Assembly: GCF_014467015.1 (NCBI RefSeq) | Contig: NZ_CP058559.1 | Location: 186,001-250,000, forward strand | DNA from: Alkalicella caledoniensis | GTDB taxonomy: Bacteria; Bacillota; Proteinivoracia; Proteinivoracales; Proteinivoracaceae | Length of the DNA: 64,000 nt | Direction of reading: 5' to 3' | Shown here: piece after piece, positions 44,249-51,900 of the stretch | How the letters are laid out: every line of letters starts with the position of its first letter | How positions within the stretch are numbered: position 1 is the first letter of the stretch | The notes under the pieces: model-generated | What the model saw: only the letters and a program-made list of their open reading frames with translations | What the model was told of the DNA's origin: nothing | Databases searched by the model: none | Program-made: the position numbers and the translations under genes

Positions 44249-44731
44249 AGTTTTCTGATGGGGTTTTTCTTTTGTAAATTCTTCGTCTTCTAGTAGGTTA
44301 GGTGATTTTATAGCCTCTGTAGCTAAAAAATCACAACGTTCATTTTCTGGGTAACCAGCATGCCCTTTTACCCAATTGAATGTAGTCTTGTGTTTTTCAA
44401 GTAATATTAAAAGCCTATTCCATAAATCGGAATTCAGGGCTTTTTCTTTTTTATTCCTCATCCACCCATTTGCTTTCCATTTATATACCCATCTTTGGTT
44501 TACTGCATCTACTATGTATTTGGAGTCGGAGAATATTTCTACCTCACAGGGCTCCTTTATGGCCTCTAGGCCTTTAATCACTGCCAAAAGCTCCATCCTG
44601 TTATTAGTTGTAAGTCTAAAGCCTTGAGCTTTTTCTTTTTCTTGGTCTTTGTATCTTAGGACGACACCGTATCCCCCTGGTCCAGGGTTACCAGAACAGG
44701 CACCATCAGTATATAATTGTATTTTTTTCAT
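44240..44731 (-). CDS. rnhA: Ribonuclease HI
   Basis: Degrades RNA in RNA-DNA hybrids. 163 residues: LYTDGACSGNPGPGGYG (Asp catalytic), NNRMELLAVIKGLEA (Glu), EIFSDSKYIVDAVN (Asp), WVKGHAGYPENERCDFLA (His and Asp). Complete catalytic set. The C-terminal 20 residues extend slightly beyond E. coli RNase HI. ATG preceded by TAAAGGAGG. Convergent with the hemerythrin gene. Confidence 0.96.
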   Translation of the reverse strand: MKKIQLYTDGACSGNPGPGGYGVVLRYKDQEKEKAQGFRLTTNNRMELLAVIKGLEAIKEPCEVEIFSDSKYIVDAVNQRWVYKWKANGWMRNKKEKALNSDLWNRLLILLEKHKTTFNWVKGHAGYPENERCDFLATEAIKSPNLLEDEEFTKEKPHQKTLF

Positions 44732-44852
44732 GTGTTCCTCCTTTAAATCATTGTAAGTTATATTTTACCAAATAATCGAGGAATAATAAAGTTTTTGAGT
44801 ATAGTAGGCAATTAGACAAATAGATATAAGCAATAAGGGGTCAGGAATATAT

Positions 44853-44878
44853 TAAAAAAACATCCTTTTAGGATGTTT
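44853..44878 (-). terminator. Terminator after tRNA-Gly and tRNA-Met
   Basis: AAACATCC / GGATGTTT with TTTTTTAAT on the minus-strand 3' side, 11 nt after tRNA-Met. Confidence 0.88.
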
Positions 44879-44888
44879 GATGTTATTT

Positions 44889-44965
44889 TGGTGGCGGCGC
44901 AGGGATTTGAACCCCGGACACTACGGGTATGAACCGTATGCTCTAGCCAACTGAGCTACGCCGCC
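44889..44965 (-). tRNA. tRNA-Met (CAT)
   Basis: Acceptor GGCGGCG/CGCCGCC, anticodon loop TTCATAC, GGTTCAAATCC T-arm, CCA encoded. The T54-type arm and standard first pair indicate an elongator rather than the initiator. Confidence 0.95.
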
Positions 44966-44983
44966 ATATATATATTTTTTTTT

Positions 44984-45057
44984 TGGAGCGGGTGATGGGA
45001 ATCGAACCCACGTGGCTAGCTTGGAAGGCTAGAGCTCTACCATTGAGCTACACCCGC
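44984..45057 (-). tRNA. tRNA-Gly (TCC)
   Basis: Acceptor GCGGGTG/CACCCGC, anticodon loop CTTCCAA, GGTTCGATTCC T-arm, CCA encoded. Upstream of and co-directional with tRNA-Met. Confidence 0.97.
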
Positions 45058-45235
45058 ATAATGCAAATATTTTTTGAGAGCAAAACCTATTATATATTTT
45101 TTTACTTTAAAAGTCAATATGAAATCTCAGGTAACTTTTTACTTTTAAGGATACGCCTTATAATTGGGGCTTTGATGCTCAAAATAAAGTACAATCTTCA
45201 TGGCAAAATTACATAATACTTAAAATTTACTCTGA

Positions 45236-45265
45236 AAAGACCTCTAATACTAGAGGTCTTTAATA
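45236..45265 (-). terminator. Terminator of the exporter operon
   Basis: AGACCTCT / AGAGGTCT with a six-base loop and TTTT on the minus-strand 3' side, after the permease stop at 45319. Confidence 0.85.
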
Positions 45266-45318
45266 TATATATTATAGGACTTGATCTATTTAATAAAGAG
45301 TTTATTTTAAACAATATA

Positions 45319-46575
45319 TTATTCGGATTTTAAATGCTTAACAATCTCTACTCTAGTGGACTGATATGCAAATACTAAGCTAAAAAACACACTTAAAAAA
45401 GTAACACATACCAGAAATAAAATGATTGATTGCATACTTACATAAATTATCCATTGGTTGTAATAAAAAAACTTCTGAATAAATTTAAAAGCAACTGCTG
45501 CATTGATGACCACTATTATAGCAGTGAACACATTTGCCATCATAACAATCATCCCTTCAAGAAAAAATTGGATAATTATGTCTTTGCCTCCTGCCCCTAA
45601 AGCTCTTTTTACTCCTACTTCATAACGTCTTTCTTTAAGTACATTGTTAAAACTACTATATAGATTTATTCCTAAAAGTGTAAAAAGAAGTACGGCAGCA
45701 ATGCCATTTAATAATATACGATTTCTTATTTCTTCATTTGCCCTCATGTGTAAAGTGTATGAAGAGGCAATTGGTAAGTTAAGGTCATCACCTAGTAGAA
45801 TTACTTCCTCAATTTTTTCTGAGTTAATTAGGATTTTTTTCTCTAAATGATCCATATCATACATACTTATAAGATCACTTGATAAGTATGCGGAGACATA
45901 AAAACTATTGTGTCCTGATTCACTGGTAATAGTATCAGTACCTGCCCCATTTGAAACTATGCCAACCACTTTGAATTCTACCAGTTCAGTATCTCCCTCT
46001 TTATCAGTTAGAGGCAAGATAATAGATAAAAAATCTGACTTTTGTTCTAAACTCAATAATTCATAAAAGAGCTCATCTATAAGTATTTCATAAGGACTAT
46101 TTAATCTGTTTTCACCAAAGATAACTTCTACATAACTAAAGTTATTAACTGAGCCTGTATAAAATCCAGGAAACTCCTTAGGCAAAAATATCATTTGGAT
46201 ACCTACAGAGTTTTTTTCATCACTGTAGTATCTTGTTTGGGCATCAGCGGAAAAGTACTGAAAATACTGTGTGTTTTCCATTTTATCCAATTGCTCTATT
46301 AACATATTCTGTTTTAATGTAGTCTGAAGCATTCCTCGTTCAATGATTTGTCCGGTCATTGGGTTGATGGTAAAGGAATTGCTTGCTACTCCTATGGTGG
46401 GAGGTACATTAAAAATTTCTTTATATTTATTATAAATTTGCGAATCAGAAAAAAGAAAAAATGCAAGTAGAAAAGTGAAGGATAAAAATATGGTTACAGA
46501 TAAAAGGAAATAACTTCTTAATTCCCGTTTAACCATTAGTAAGGCGTGGCTCGCCAAGTCTTTAATCTTTTTCAT
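45319..46575 (-). CDS. MacB/FtsX-type ABC transporter permease
   Basis: 418 residues. One N-terminal membrane helix (FLLSVTIFLSFTFLLAFFLF), a large extracellular domain of about 230 residues, then three helices near the C-terminus (GIAAVLLFTLLGINLY, MANVFTAIIVVINAAVAF, IILFLVCVTFLSVFFSLVF) with the FtsX cytoplasmic loop KERRYEVGVKRALGAGGKDI. This is the topology of MacB/LolC permeases that move peptides or lipoproteins by mechanotransmission. ATG at 46575 overlaps the ATPase gene by 14 nt. Last gene of a four-gene operon. Confidence 0.88.
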   Translation of the reverse strand: MKKIKDLASHALLMVKRELRSYFLLSVTIFLSFTFLLAFFLFSDSQIYNKYKEIFNVPPTIGVASNSFTINPMTGQIIERGMLQTTLKQNMLIEQLDKMENTQYFQYFSADAQTRYYSDEKNSVGIQMIFLPKEFPGFYTGSVNNFSYVEVIFGENRLNSPYEILIDELFYELLSLEQKSDFLSIILPLTDKEGDTELVEFKVVGIVSNGAGTDTITSESGHNSFYVSAYLSSDLISMYDMDHLEKKILINSEKIEEVILLGDDLNLPIASSYTLHMRANEEIRNRILLNGIAAVLLFTLLGINLYSSFNNVLKERRYEVGVKRALGAGGKDIIIQFFLEGMIVMMANVFTAIIVVINAAVAFKFIQKFFYYNQWIIYVSMQSIILFLVCVTFLSVFFSLVFAYQSTRVEIVKHLKSE

Positions 46576-47212
46576 GCAAGTAACCACCCTTCAATTCATA
46601 AACCCTACTGGCTCTTCTAGCAACATTTGCATCATGTGTTATTAAAACTACAGCACATCCTCTACTATGGGCATCATCAATTAATTTCAACACTATATCT
46701 TTGTTCTCTTCATCTAAATTGCCTGTTGGTTCGTCAGCAATAATTATCTGAGGATTTAGTATCAAAGCCCTAGCGATAGCTACCCTTTGTTTCTCTCCAC
46801 CACTTAAAACACTAACAGACGTATCAAGTAAATCAAAAATATCCAATTGATGAGCTAAAAAATCTAGGTCCTGTTTTTTACCCTTATAGTACAATGTTGG
46901 TACCAGTATGTTTTCTTTGCATGTAAGGGATGGTATTAAGTTATAATTTTGAAAAATAAACCCTATTTTTTCAAGCCGCATTTTCCAGTGATCTTCTGTT
47001 TTAACTAAGCTAGTACCGTTAAAAGAATAAATCCCATCATCCCAATATTCAATAAGCCCCAATATATTCATAAGTGTTGATTTCCCTGAACCTGATTTAC
47101 CAACAATAGCTATATAGTCATTTTTAGCAATTTTTATATTTATCTCCTTTAAAACAACTCTTTTGTCATATGCTTTATTAATATTTTGCAAATCTATACT
47201 CAAACTACTCAT
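46562..47212 (-). CDS. ABC transporter ATP-binding protein (MacB/LolD type)
   Basis: 216 residues: Walker A VGKSGSGKSTLMNILG, Q-loop GFIFQNYNLIPSLT, signature LSGGEKQRVAIARAL, Walker B IIIADEPTGNLDEE, H-loop LITHDANVA. The GNLD after Walker B and the IFQNYNL segment are typical of MacB/LolD/FtsE ATPases. Start ATG at 47212 overlaps the stop of the upstream membrane-fusion gene by 8 nt (ATGAGTAG), implying coupled translation. Confidence 0.93.
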   Translation of the reverse strand: MSSLSIDLQNINKAYDKRVVLKEINIKIAKNDYIAIVGKSGSGKSTLMNILGLIEYWDDGIYSFNGTSLVKTEDHWKMRLEKIGFIFQNYNLIPSLTCKENILVPTLYYKGKKQDLDFLAHQLDIFDLLDTSVSVLSGGEKQRVAIARALILNPQIIIADEPTGNLDEENKDIVLKLIDDAHSRGCAVVLITHDANVARRASRVYELKGGYLHEKD

Positions 47213-48038
47213 TTTCAAATCCCATTTCACTTCTCATGAGTTGTGCATATCCCGGATCAGCAAACCAACCTTCTTCTACCCCTGTGATAGTTATCATATC
47301 TTTGTTTGCTATCCCCACCTTTACTTCAACTTCACCAATTACCTGCCCTGTACTTTCCACTCTTCTAATATAGTATGGGCCATCTAACTCTTTTTGGTAA
47401 ACACTTTCTTTGCTGACAGTTAATGCATCAGTATAAACAACTCCTGTAGGAATCTCAAATTTTACATGTTCTTGATATAGAAAACTGCCTCCTTCAAGTG
47501 CATAAGATGCCATTCTACCTAATTCAGTCATTACGTTGGATAAAGAAATGAGCTTAATTTTCACGTCCTGATCCACAACATACCATTTGTTCAGTTCTAG
47601 TTTATTAGCATTTTTGGTATCAGTATAGCTCTCTAGTACGAGTTTATCAATATCAAGAATTTTTACATAACCTTCGATGATATTGATTTCTTGTATAACC
47701 CCATTAACACTAGAAGCTAGTGGTTTATTATTTACATATACCAGTGTCCCCCCTATTCTTACTTCTTCATTAAGGGATACAGATATTCTCACCTTCGGAT
47801 TTCTTGTGCTATCCCATTCTACAAAATCAAAGTCATGTGAGTTAAGCTTGCCATTTACATGGACCGTTTCTTCGATATTCATCCTTGAAATTTGAGAAGG
47901 TTCTCCATAACTTTTCGCAGCTATTCGATATTCAATATTAGGTTTGTAATCTTCCATTTCAAGATAGGTTATATAAGCAATGAGAATTATTGGCATAAGG
48001 AATGCCAGTATTCCAGCAACAAAGGTTATTTTTTTCAT
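47205..48038 (-). CDS. Membrane-fusion (HlyD/MacA-like) protein
   Basis: 277 residues from the ATG at 48038 (ribosome site AGAGGT). An N-terminal membrane anchor (FVAGILAFLMPIILIAYITY) is followed by beta-rich segments: a lipoyl/barrel-like part (GGTLVYVNNKPLASSVNGVIQEINIIEG) and a C-terminal MacA-like strand set (VEVKVGIANKDMITITGVEEG). There is no long coiled-coil hairpin, as expected in a bacterium without an outer membrane. Partner of the ATPase and permease encoded downstream. Substrate unknown. Confidence 0.75.
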   Translation of the reverse strand: MKKITFVAGILAFLMPIILIAYITYLEMEDYKPNIEYRIAAKSYGEPSQISRMNIEETVHVNGKLNSHDFDFVEWDSTRNPKVRISVSLNEEVRIGGTLVYVNNKPLASSVNGVIQEINIIEGYVKILDIDKLVLESYTDTKNANKLELNKWYVVDQDVKIKLISLSNVMTELGRMASYALEGGSFLYQEHVKFEIPTGVVYTDALTVSKESVYQKELDGPYYIRRVESTGQVIGEVEVKVGIANKDMITITGVEEGWFADPGYAQLMRSEMGFENE

Positions 48039-48052
48039 CTTTATACCTCTTT

Positions 48053-49183
48053 CTAATGTAAATCCAAATTCCATTCTGTTATTTTATTAAAGTAATCATT
48101 GTAATATGATAAAAAATCAACATTTTCTATCTTTCTAAATATGAATTCATAGACGTTTGGCCTTGTGAGATAATTAGATTCGAAATAAACTACTTTGGAA
48201 TTCCCTTCAATCTCATATTCTATTACCAAATAAATTGTGTTTGAGTAACTTTGTGTGTTGATAAAGTTTTTGTCATTCAATACCACTTTTGGATATAAAG
48301 TAGTCCCCTGTTGTAAGTGCATTCCTTCACCCTTGTTAAATGTTCTATCCATACTAACCCCATCTTTATCTGTTGTAATGGTTATTTCTGCTATTTCTAC
48401 ATTATCATTTATAACTCTTATATCAGTGACTACCAAGTCTTCTAAACTTATAAATTCCATGTCATCGATAACTATCTCGCCTTTTGAATTAGGTTCCACA
48501 GCTTTCCCCCATGCCCCAATATAAACAGGAGAAAGTAAATACTCTGGTATATCAAAATCTGTGGCATAGTCAAGCTCCACTTTACCTATATCAAATTTAT
48601 ATTCTACTCCATTTGCTATTATAAATATTTCTTCAAAAACTTCGTATCCTTCAATTTCTATATCTTCCATCTGAAATTGTAAAATTACTTGATAGTAGTA
48701 AATATCTTTATAATTTTTCTTTTGTAAAATTCTTTCATAGTCTTCACGATACAGCTCATTGAAATCTGTAAATTTTTCCACTGCATAATTATCCATTTCT
48801 GCCCCTACTTCAAGCAAATGCCTTACACCTTGATAGTGTAGTTCATACATTCTTTTCCAATCTAACATCCTAAAGTTCTGGTAAACATAATAAGGTAAGT
48901 CAGTTTCTATAGATATTTTTTCCATACTAATCTCGTAAGGAGTTTCCACATCAATTTTTACATCCACTTCACTTAATTCTTCACTACTTATGACTTCAAA
49001 TGAGATAGACCTAGCTGTAGAAAGCTCTTTATAAATAGTAAGATGATAATTTTCAAATGTGGATAGCAAGGTGCCATCAGTTAATTCGCCTTGTAGATTA
49101 GCATCTGATTTAGATGAACATCCTACAAGTAATACCAAAGCAATTAAAATTAATGCAATGTGAATCAGTGTTAATTTTTTCAT
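48053..49183 (-). CDS. Unknown lipoprotein, first gene of the exporter operon
   Basis: 376 residues from the ATG at 49183 behind GGGGAGAG. Lipoprotein signal MKKLTLIHIALILIALVLLVGCSS with Cys22 (or thereabouts) as lipidation site. The mature part is acidic and beta-rich with no family I recognise; it has repeated EYEIE-, KVVYFES- and FDIGKVELDYATDF-type strands. Position suggests a surface-exposed accessory of the MacB-like exporter (substrate or stress-sensing). Its promoter lies in the 160-bp region shared with the divergent HTH-TPR regulator, so it is a candidate target of that regulator. Confidence 0.7.
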   Translation of the reverse strand: MKKLTLIHIALILIALVLLVGCSSKSDANLQGELTDGTLLSTFENYHLTIYKELSTARSISFEVISSEELSEVDVKIDVETPYEISMEKISIETDLPYYVYQNFRMLDWKRMYELHYQGVRHLLEVGAEMDNYAVEKFTDFNELYREDYERILQKKNYKDIYYYQVILQFQMEDIEIEGYEVFEEIFIIANGVEYKFDIGKVELDYATDFDIPEYLLSPVYIGAWGKAVEPNSKGEIVIDDMEFISLEDLVVTDIRVINDNVEIAEITITTDKDGVSMDRTFNKGEGMHLQQGTTLYPKVVLNDKNFINTQSYSNTIYLVIEYEIEGNSKVVYFESNYLTRPNVYEFIFRKIENVDFLSYYNDYFNKITEWNLDLH

Positions 49184-49278
49184 AACCCCAACTCTCCCCT
49201 TTTTGTATTGTAACAACTTTGCCCCTCACCAGAGGTACATATATAACCATTTAGTCTTCATTCTGTTTGCAGATTATG

Positions 49279-49310
49279 TTGTTTACACAAACAATCTATA
49301 GAATTATAAT
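49279..49310 (+). promoter_or_regulatory. Regulator promoter with a perfect 16-bp palindrome over the -35
   Basis: TTGTTTACACAAACAA (49279-49294) is a perfect 6-4-6 inverted repeat. Its centre contains the -35 TTTACA (49282-49287); 17 bp on is the -10 TATAAT (49305-49310), 34 bp before the regulator's ATG. A protein bound to the palindrome would block this promoter, so autoregulation is likely; the same site could control the divergent exporter operon. Confidence 0.8.
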
Positions 49311-49344
49311 TATATTACAGTATAAGATTTGAAGGGGTGTAAAT

Positions 49345-50256
49345 ATGTCTTATAACCTTGCTGGTTTCGGGGCTAATATAACTGACTTAAGGAAAAACTT
49401 AAAATTAACCCAAAAAAACATAAGTGAGACTTCAGGAATTCATGTGGATACTTTAAGAAAAATTGAGAAGGGAAAGGTAATTCCTACACAAGAAACACTG
49501 GATTTATTATCACTGGTTTTAAATAAGGATTTAAATAAACTATTACTAAACTATCGACTTCAAAACTACTTAGAATATCAAAAAACATCAATGAGCATAG
49601 AAGCTAAACTTGATAAGGATGATTTTAATGAATTAGCCATAGAATTAGACAGATTAAATCAAGTTTTAAATAAAACTAGTCATCTTTTTTTTATAAACCA
49701 AATTAAGCAACTTCAGCTCTTAATAGAGTCGATAATCTTAAATAAAAAGCATGATCTACCCCTTGAATCCCTCTCTAAACTTATTCAAGCCATTTGCATA
49801 ACCACAGGTGGTTTTACACTAAACTCATATGAAAATTTTGTTTATAACACTTTAGAACTAAGAATTCTAATGAATATAGCCCTAATTCTCAATAAAACTG
49901 AATCTGCTGAAAAAAGTTTAGAGATTATGGAATTTTGTATTAAAATGGTTGACCCCTCTGAAAATCTCTATCCAAAAATCTGTTATAATTTAGCCTATAC
50001 TTATCACAGACTGGATCTGCATGAGAAGGCGTTAGAGTATTCTAAGCTAGGTATAGAATTTTGTAATTATTATAGAAATTATAATGGTTTAAACCTCCTA
50101 TACCATAGAAAAGGAGTAGCTGAGTACCATTTAGGTATAGATTCCTATCTTTCTTCTCTGAAAAAAGCTATAAATTTCTGTGATGTACTTGGGCAGGAAA
50201 AGTTAAAGAAATTATTGATAGATAACTGTAAAAAATTCTACAATATTGAGTTATAG
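49345..50256 (+). CDS. HTH-TPR regulator of the RRNPP (PlcR/Rgg-like) type
   Basis: 303 residues. Residues 7-65 are a Cro/CI-type helix-turn-helix (ITDLRKNLKLTQKNISETSG, HVDTLRKIEKGKVIPTQETL). The rest is all-helical, ending in tetratricopeptide-like repeats (KICYNLAYTYHRLDLHEKAL, LLYHRKGVAEYHLGIDSYL, SLKKAINFCDVLGQEKLKKL). This two-part build and length are those of peptide-pheromone receptors such as PlcR, NprR and Rgg. ATG behind GAAGGGGTG. Divergent from the MacB-like exporter operon and convergent with a small pre-peptide gene at 50251-50397 that overlaps its stop by 6 nt. The peptide partnership is inferred from layout and build. Confidence 0.85.
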   Translation: MSYNLAGFGANITDLRKNLKLTQKNISETSGIHVDTLRKIEKGKVIPTQETLDLLSLVLNKDLNKLLLNYRLQNYLEYQKTSMSIEAKLDKDDFNELAIELDRLNQVLNKTSHLFFINQIKQLQLLIESIILNKKHDLPLESLSKLIQAICITTGGFTLNSYENFVYNTLELRILMNIALILNKTESAEKSLEIMEFCIKMVDPSENLYPKICYNLAYTYHRLDLHEKALEYSKLGIEFCNYYRNYNGLNLLYHRKGVAEYHLGIDSYLSSLKKAINFCDVLGQEKLKKLLIDNCKKFYNIEL

Positions 50257-50397
50257 ATCATGTCCGTTTTTAAGGGCGTTCCATTCTATGCTATCATCCT
50301 CACCTGAGAATAACATCGACTTAGTCCCTCCTACACTTACTATGCCAGTTATAACCAATACAACTAATAGTATAAGAGCTACCAAATTCTTTTTCAT
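50251..50397 (-). CDS. Candidate signalling pre-peptide, 48 residues
   Basis: ATG at 50395-50397 with GGGAGG eight bases upstream and its own promoter (50432-50461). The peptide starts MKKNLVALILLVVLVITGIV, a short secretion signal, and continues with a hydrophilic tail of about 25 residues: TKSMLFSGEDDSIEW then NALKNGHDL at the C-terminus. Size and build match exported pro-peptides of RRNPP systems (PapR in Bacillus is also 48 residues), which are secreted, trimmed and re-imported. It is convergent with the HTH-TPR gene and overlaps its last codons. Alternative: an unrelated small membrane peptide. Confidence 0.7.
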   Translation of the reverse strand: MKKNLVALILLVVLVITGIVSVGGTKSMLFSGEDDSIEWNALKNGHDL

Positions 50398-50431
50398 TAT
50401 AAATCCCTCCCATTATTTCTTTCTTATTTTC

Positions 50432-50461
50432 ATCTTATCATTGTTGGGAAAATTCTGTAAA
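50432..50461 (-). promoter_or_regulatory. Promoter of the pre-peptide gene
   Basis: On the minus strand TTTACA (50456-50461), 18-bp spacer, TAAGAT (50432-50437), 35 bp before the ATG. The -35 sits in ATGTTTACAG, which shares TGTTTACA with the palindrome at 49279-49294. Confidence 0.65.
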
Positions 50462-50586
50462 CATGATTCGAATCTGGTTGATTATTTCATCATAACCTTG
50501 TATAATTAACTTTTGGAAAACTAACAACATAAATTGTTCTACAAGAAAGTTATTAATAAAGTAGGTAAAAAAGTTATTACAAACAA

Positions 50587-50624
50587 AAGCAAACCTCAAT
50601 AATTAAATCGAGGTTTGCTTTTTT
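50587..50624. terminator. Bidirectional terminator
   Basis: AAGCAAACCTC / GAGGTTTGCTT with a 12-base loop, T-run on the plus side and T-rich on the minus side. It can end the minus-strand gene at 50653 and also a plus-strand transcript from the regulator; the latter would run antisense through the peptide gene. Confidence 0.8.
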
Positions 50625-50652
50625 AATGGTATTCAACTGTTATTAGGATTTC

Positions 50653-51159
50653 TTAATTCGACTTACTACACTTTGTAACCTTCAAACATTTAGGATGATC
50701 GTAACATTGTTCTCCTAAAGTTTCTTCTATTAACTGAACAGTCAATTCTTTAATATTCACTTTTTCCAGAGTTATACCTTCAATTTTTTCATCCATCCAA
50801 GTATTCCATAGCTCTATTTCTTCTACTTGCTTTAGTTGTTCTTGGATATATTGTAAAAGTTTCTTTGCTCTTTTTTCTGTATACCTCCATGATAAGGTGT
50901 ATATATGATTTTTACTGGTATATTTTTTAAGATAGTCCATTGGGATATTGTTCTCAATGGTTATTTCTATTTCATCAAGGTGCTCCTCAGAATCAAAGTG
51001 TAAAACTATTTTCTCATTTCTATCTGTTGGACTATCTAACAGAAAACTTGGAACCTTCATTTTGCGGGCTAGCATCTCGTTTATTGACAGCATTTTTATA
51101 TAAGGATTTTTTACTTCTTTTAATGGTTTACTACTTGCTAAAAACTGATAAATGCTCAT
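50653..51159 (-). CDS. Conserved protein of unknown function
   Basis: 168 residues. The opening MSIYQFLASSKPLKEVKNPY is familiar from uncharacterised Firmicute proteins, but no function is known to me. It is soluble, mixed alpha/beta, with a central ITIENNIPMDYLKKYTSKN segment and a C-terminus holding three Cys (CYDHPKCLKVTKC). ATG behind AGGAGGAGA. It lies 56 nt downstream of the CDP-alcohol phosphatidyltransferase gene on the same strand. Confidence 0.65.
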   Translation of the reverse strand: MSIYQFLASSKPLKEVKNPYIKMLSINEMLARKMKVPSFLLDSPTDRNEKIVLHFDSEEHLDEIEITIENNIPMDYLKKYTSKNHIYTLSWRYTEKRAKKLLQYIQEQLKQVEEIELWNTWMDEKIEGITLEKVNIKELTVQLIEETLGEQCYDHPKCLKVTKCSKSN

Positions 51160-51215
51160 TACTTCTCCTCCTATAATTTTTTAATGCTTTAACTTAGTTA
51201 TTTAGCCGTTTCAGC

Positions 51216-51758
51216 TTACTTATGTACAGCAAATAAGCTTTTCACGTTTACTTTCATTTTCCTTGATAAAATGTTAATTAACAGTTCTTCAATGCTGGCA
51301 ACACTTGCAACCACACAAACAAAATATAACCCAGGTATTTCTAGTGAAGATCCTATAAAGATGGGGATAAAAAACAAAAATAGCCCAGTTGTTTTATTAC
51401 AAAGGGTATGTAGTATGGCAAAAACCTTAAACTTAAAATAAGCAATAATGATTGATGTTACTCTAATTGCAAAAATAGCAAAAAGCCAAACCACTAGGGT
51501 ATTTGTAAGGGTGATTACGGGAGTGAAAATATATATAATAACTGCAAACATTATGATATCTGCCCACGTATCCAATCTAGCTCCCAATAAACTTTCTGTG
51601 TTAGTTTTCCTTGCCACATACCCGTCAAGAACATCACTGACTCCACCTAGTATATAAATGGTGATGAATTCCCATGTAAATAAGTCAATAAATAACAAAG
51701 ACAAGGAAGTTAGAATCCTAAAGATAGATATATAATTTGAAATGTACTTCGATTTCAC
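51216..51758 (-). CDS. CDP-alcohol phosphatidyltransferase
   Basis: 180-residue membrane enzyme that joins a CDP-linked lipid with an alcohol during phospholipid synthesis. The family motif D-G-x2-A-R-x8-G-x3-D-x3-D is present as SDVLDGYVARKTN followed by LLGARLDTWADI near residues 40-67. About five membrane helices follow. The second substrate (glycerol phosphate, serine, inositol) cannot be told; it may be a specialised paralogue since pgsA is not in this context. GTG start with GAGGTGAAGG upstream. Confidence 0.85.
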   Translation of the reverse strand: MKSKYISNYISIFRILTSLSLLFIDLFTWEFITIYILGGVSDVLDGYVARKTNTESLLGARLDTWADIIMFAVIIYIFTPVITLTNTLVVWLFAIFAIRVTSIIIAYFKFKVFAILHTLCNKTTGLFLFFIPIFIGSSLEIPGLYFVCVVASVASIEELLINILSRKMKVNVKSLFAVHK

Positions 51759-51829
51759 TTGCCTTCACCTCTTATTTTCTTTACATAGTCCCCTAAGCTG
51801 TCAAGGAAAATACATATACTTGTACGTTA

Positions 51830-51871
51830 ACATACAGATACTAAAGGAATGATTCTTTAGTATCTGTATGT
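51830..51871. terminator. Long hairpin after the ABC-2 permease gene
   Basis: Perfect 17-bp stem ACATACAGATACTAAAG (51830-51846) / CTTTAGTATCTGTATGT (51855-51871) with an eight-base loop, 30 nt beyond the permease stop. No T-run follows, so it may stabilise the mRNA end rather than terminate. Confidence 0.6.
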
Positions 51872-51900
51872 AAATCAAGTCTCAAAACTAAATTTCTGTT

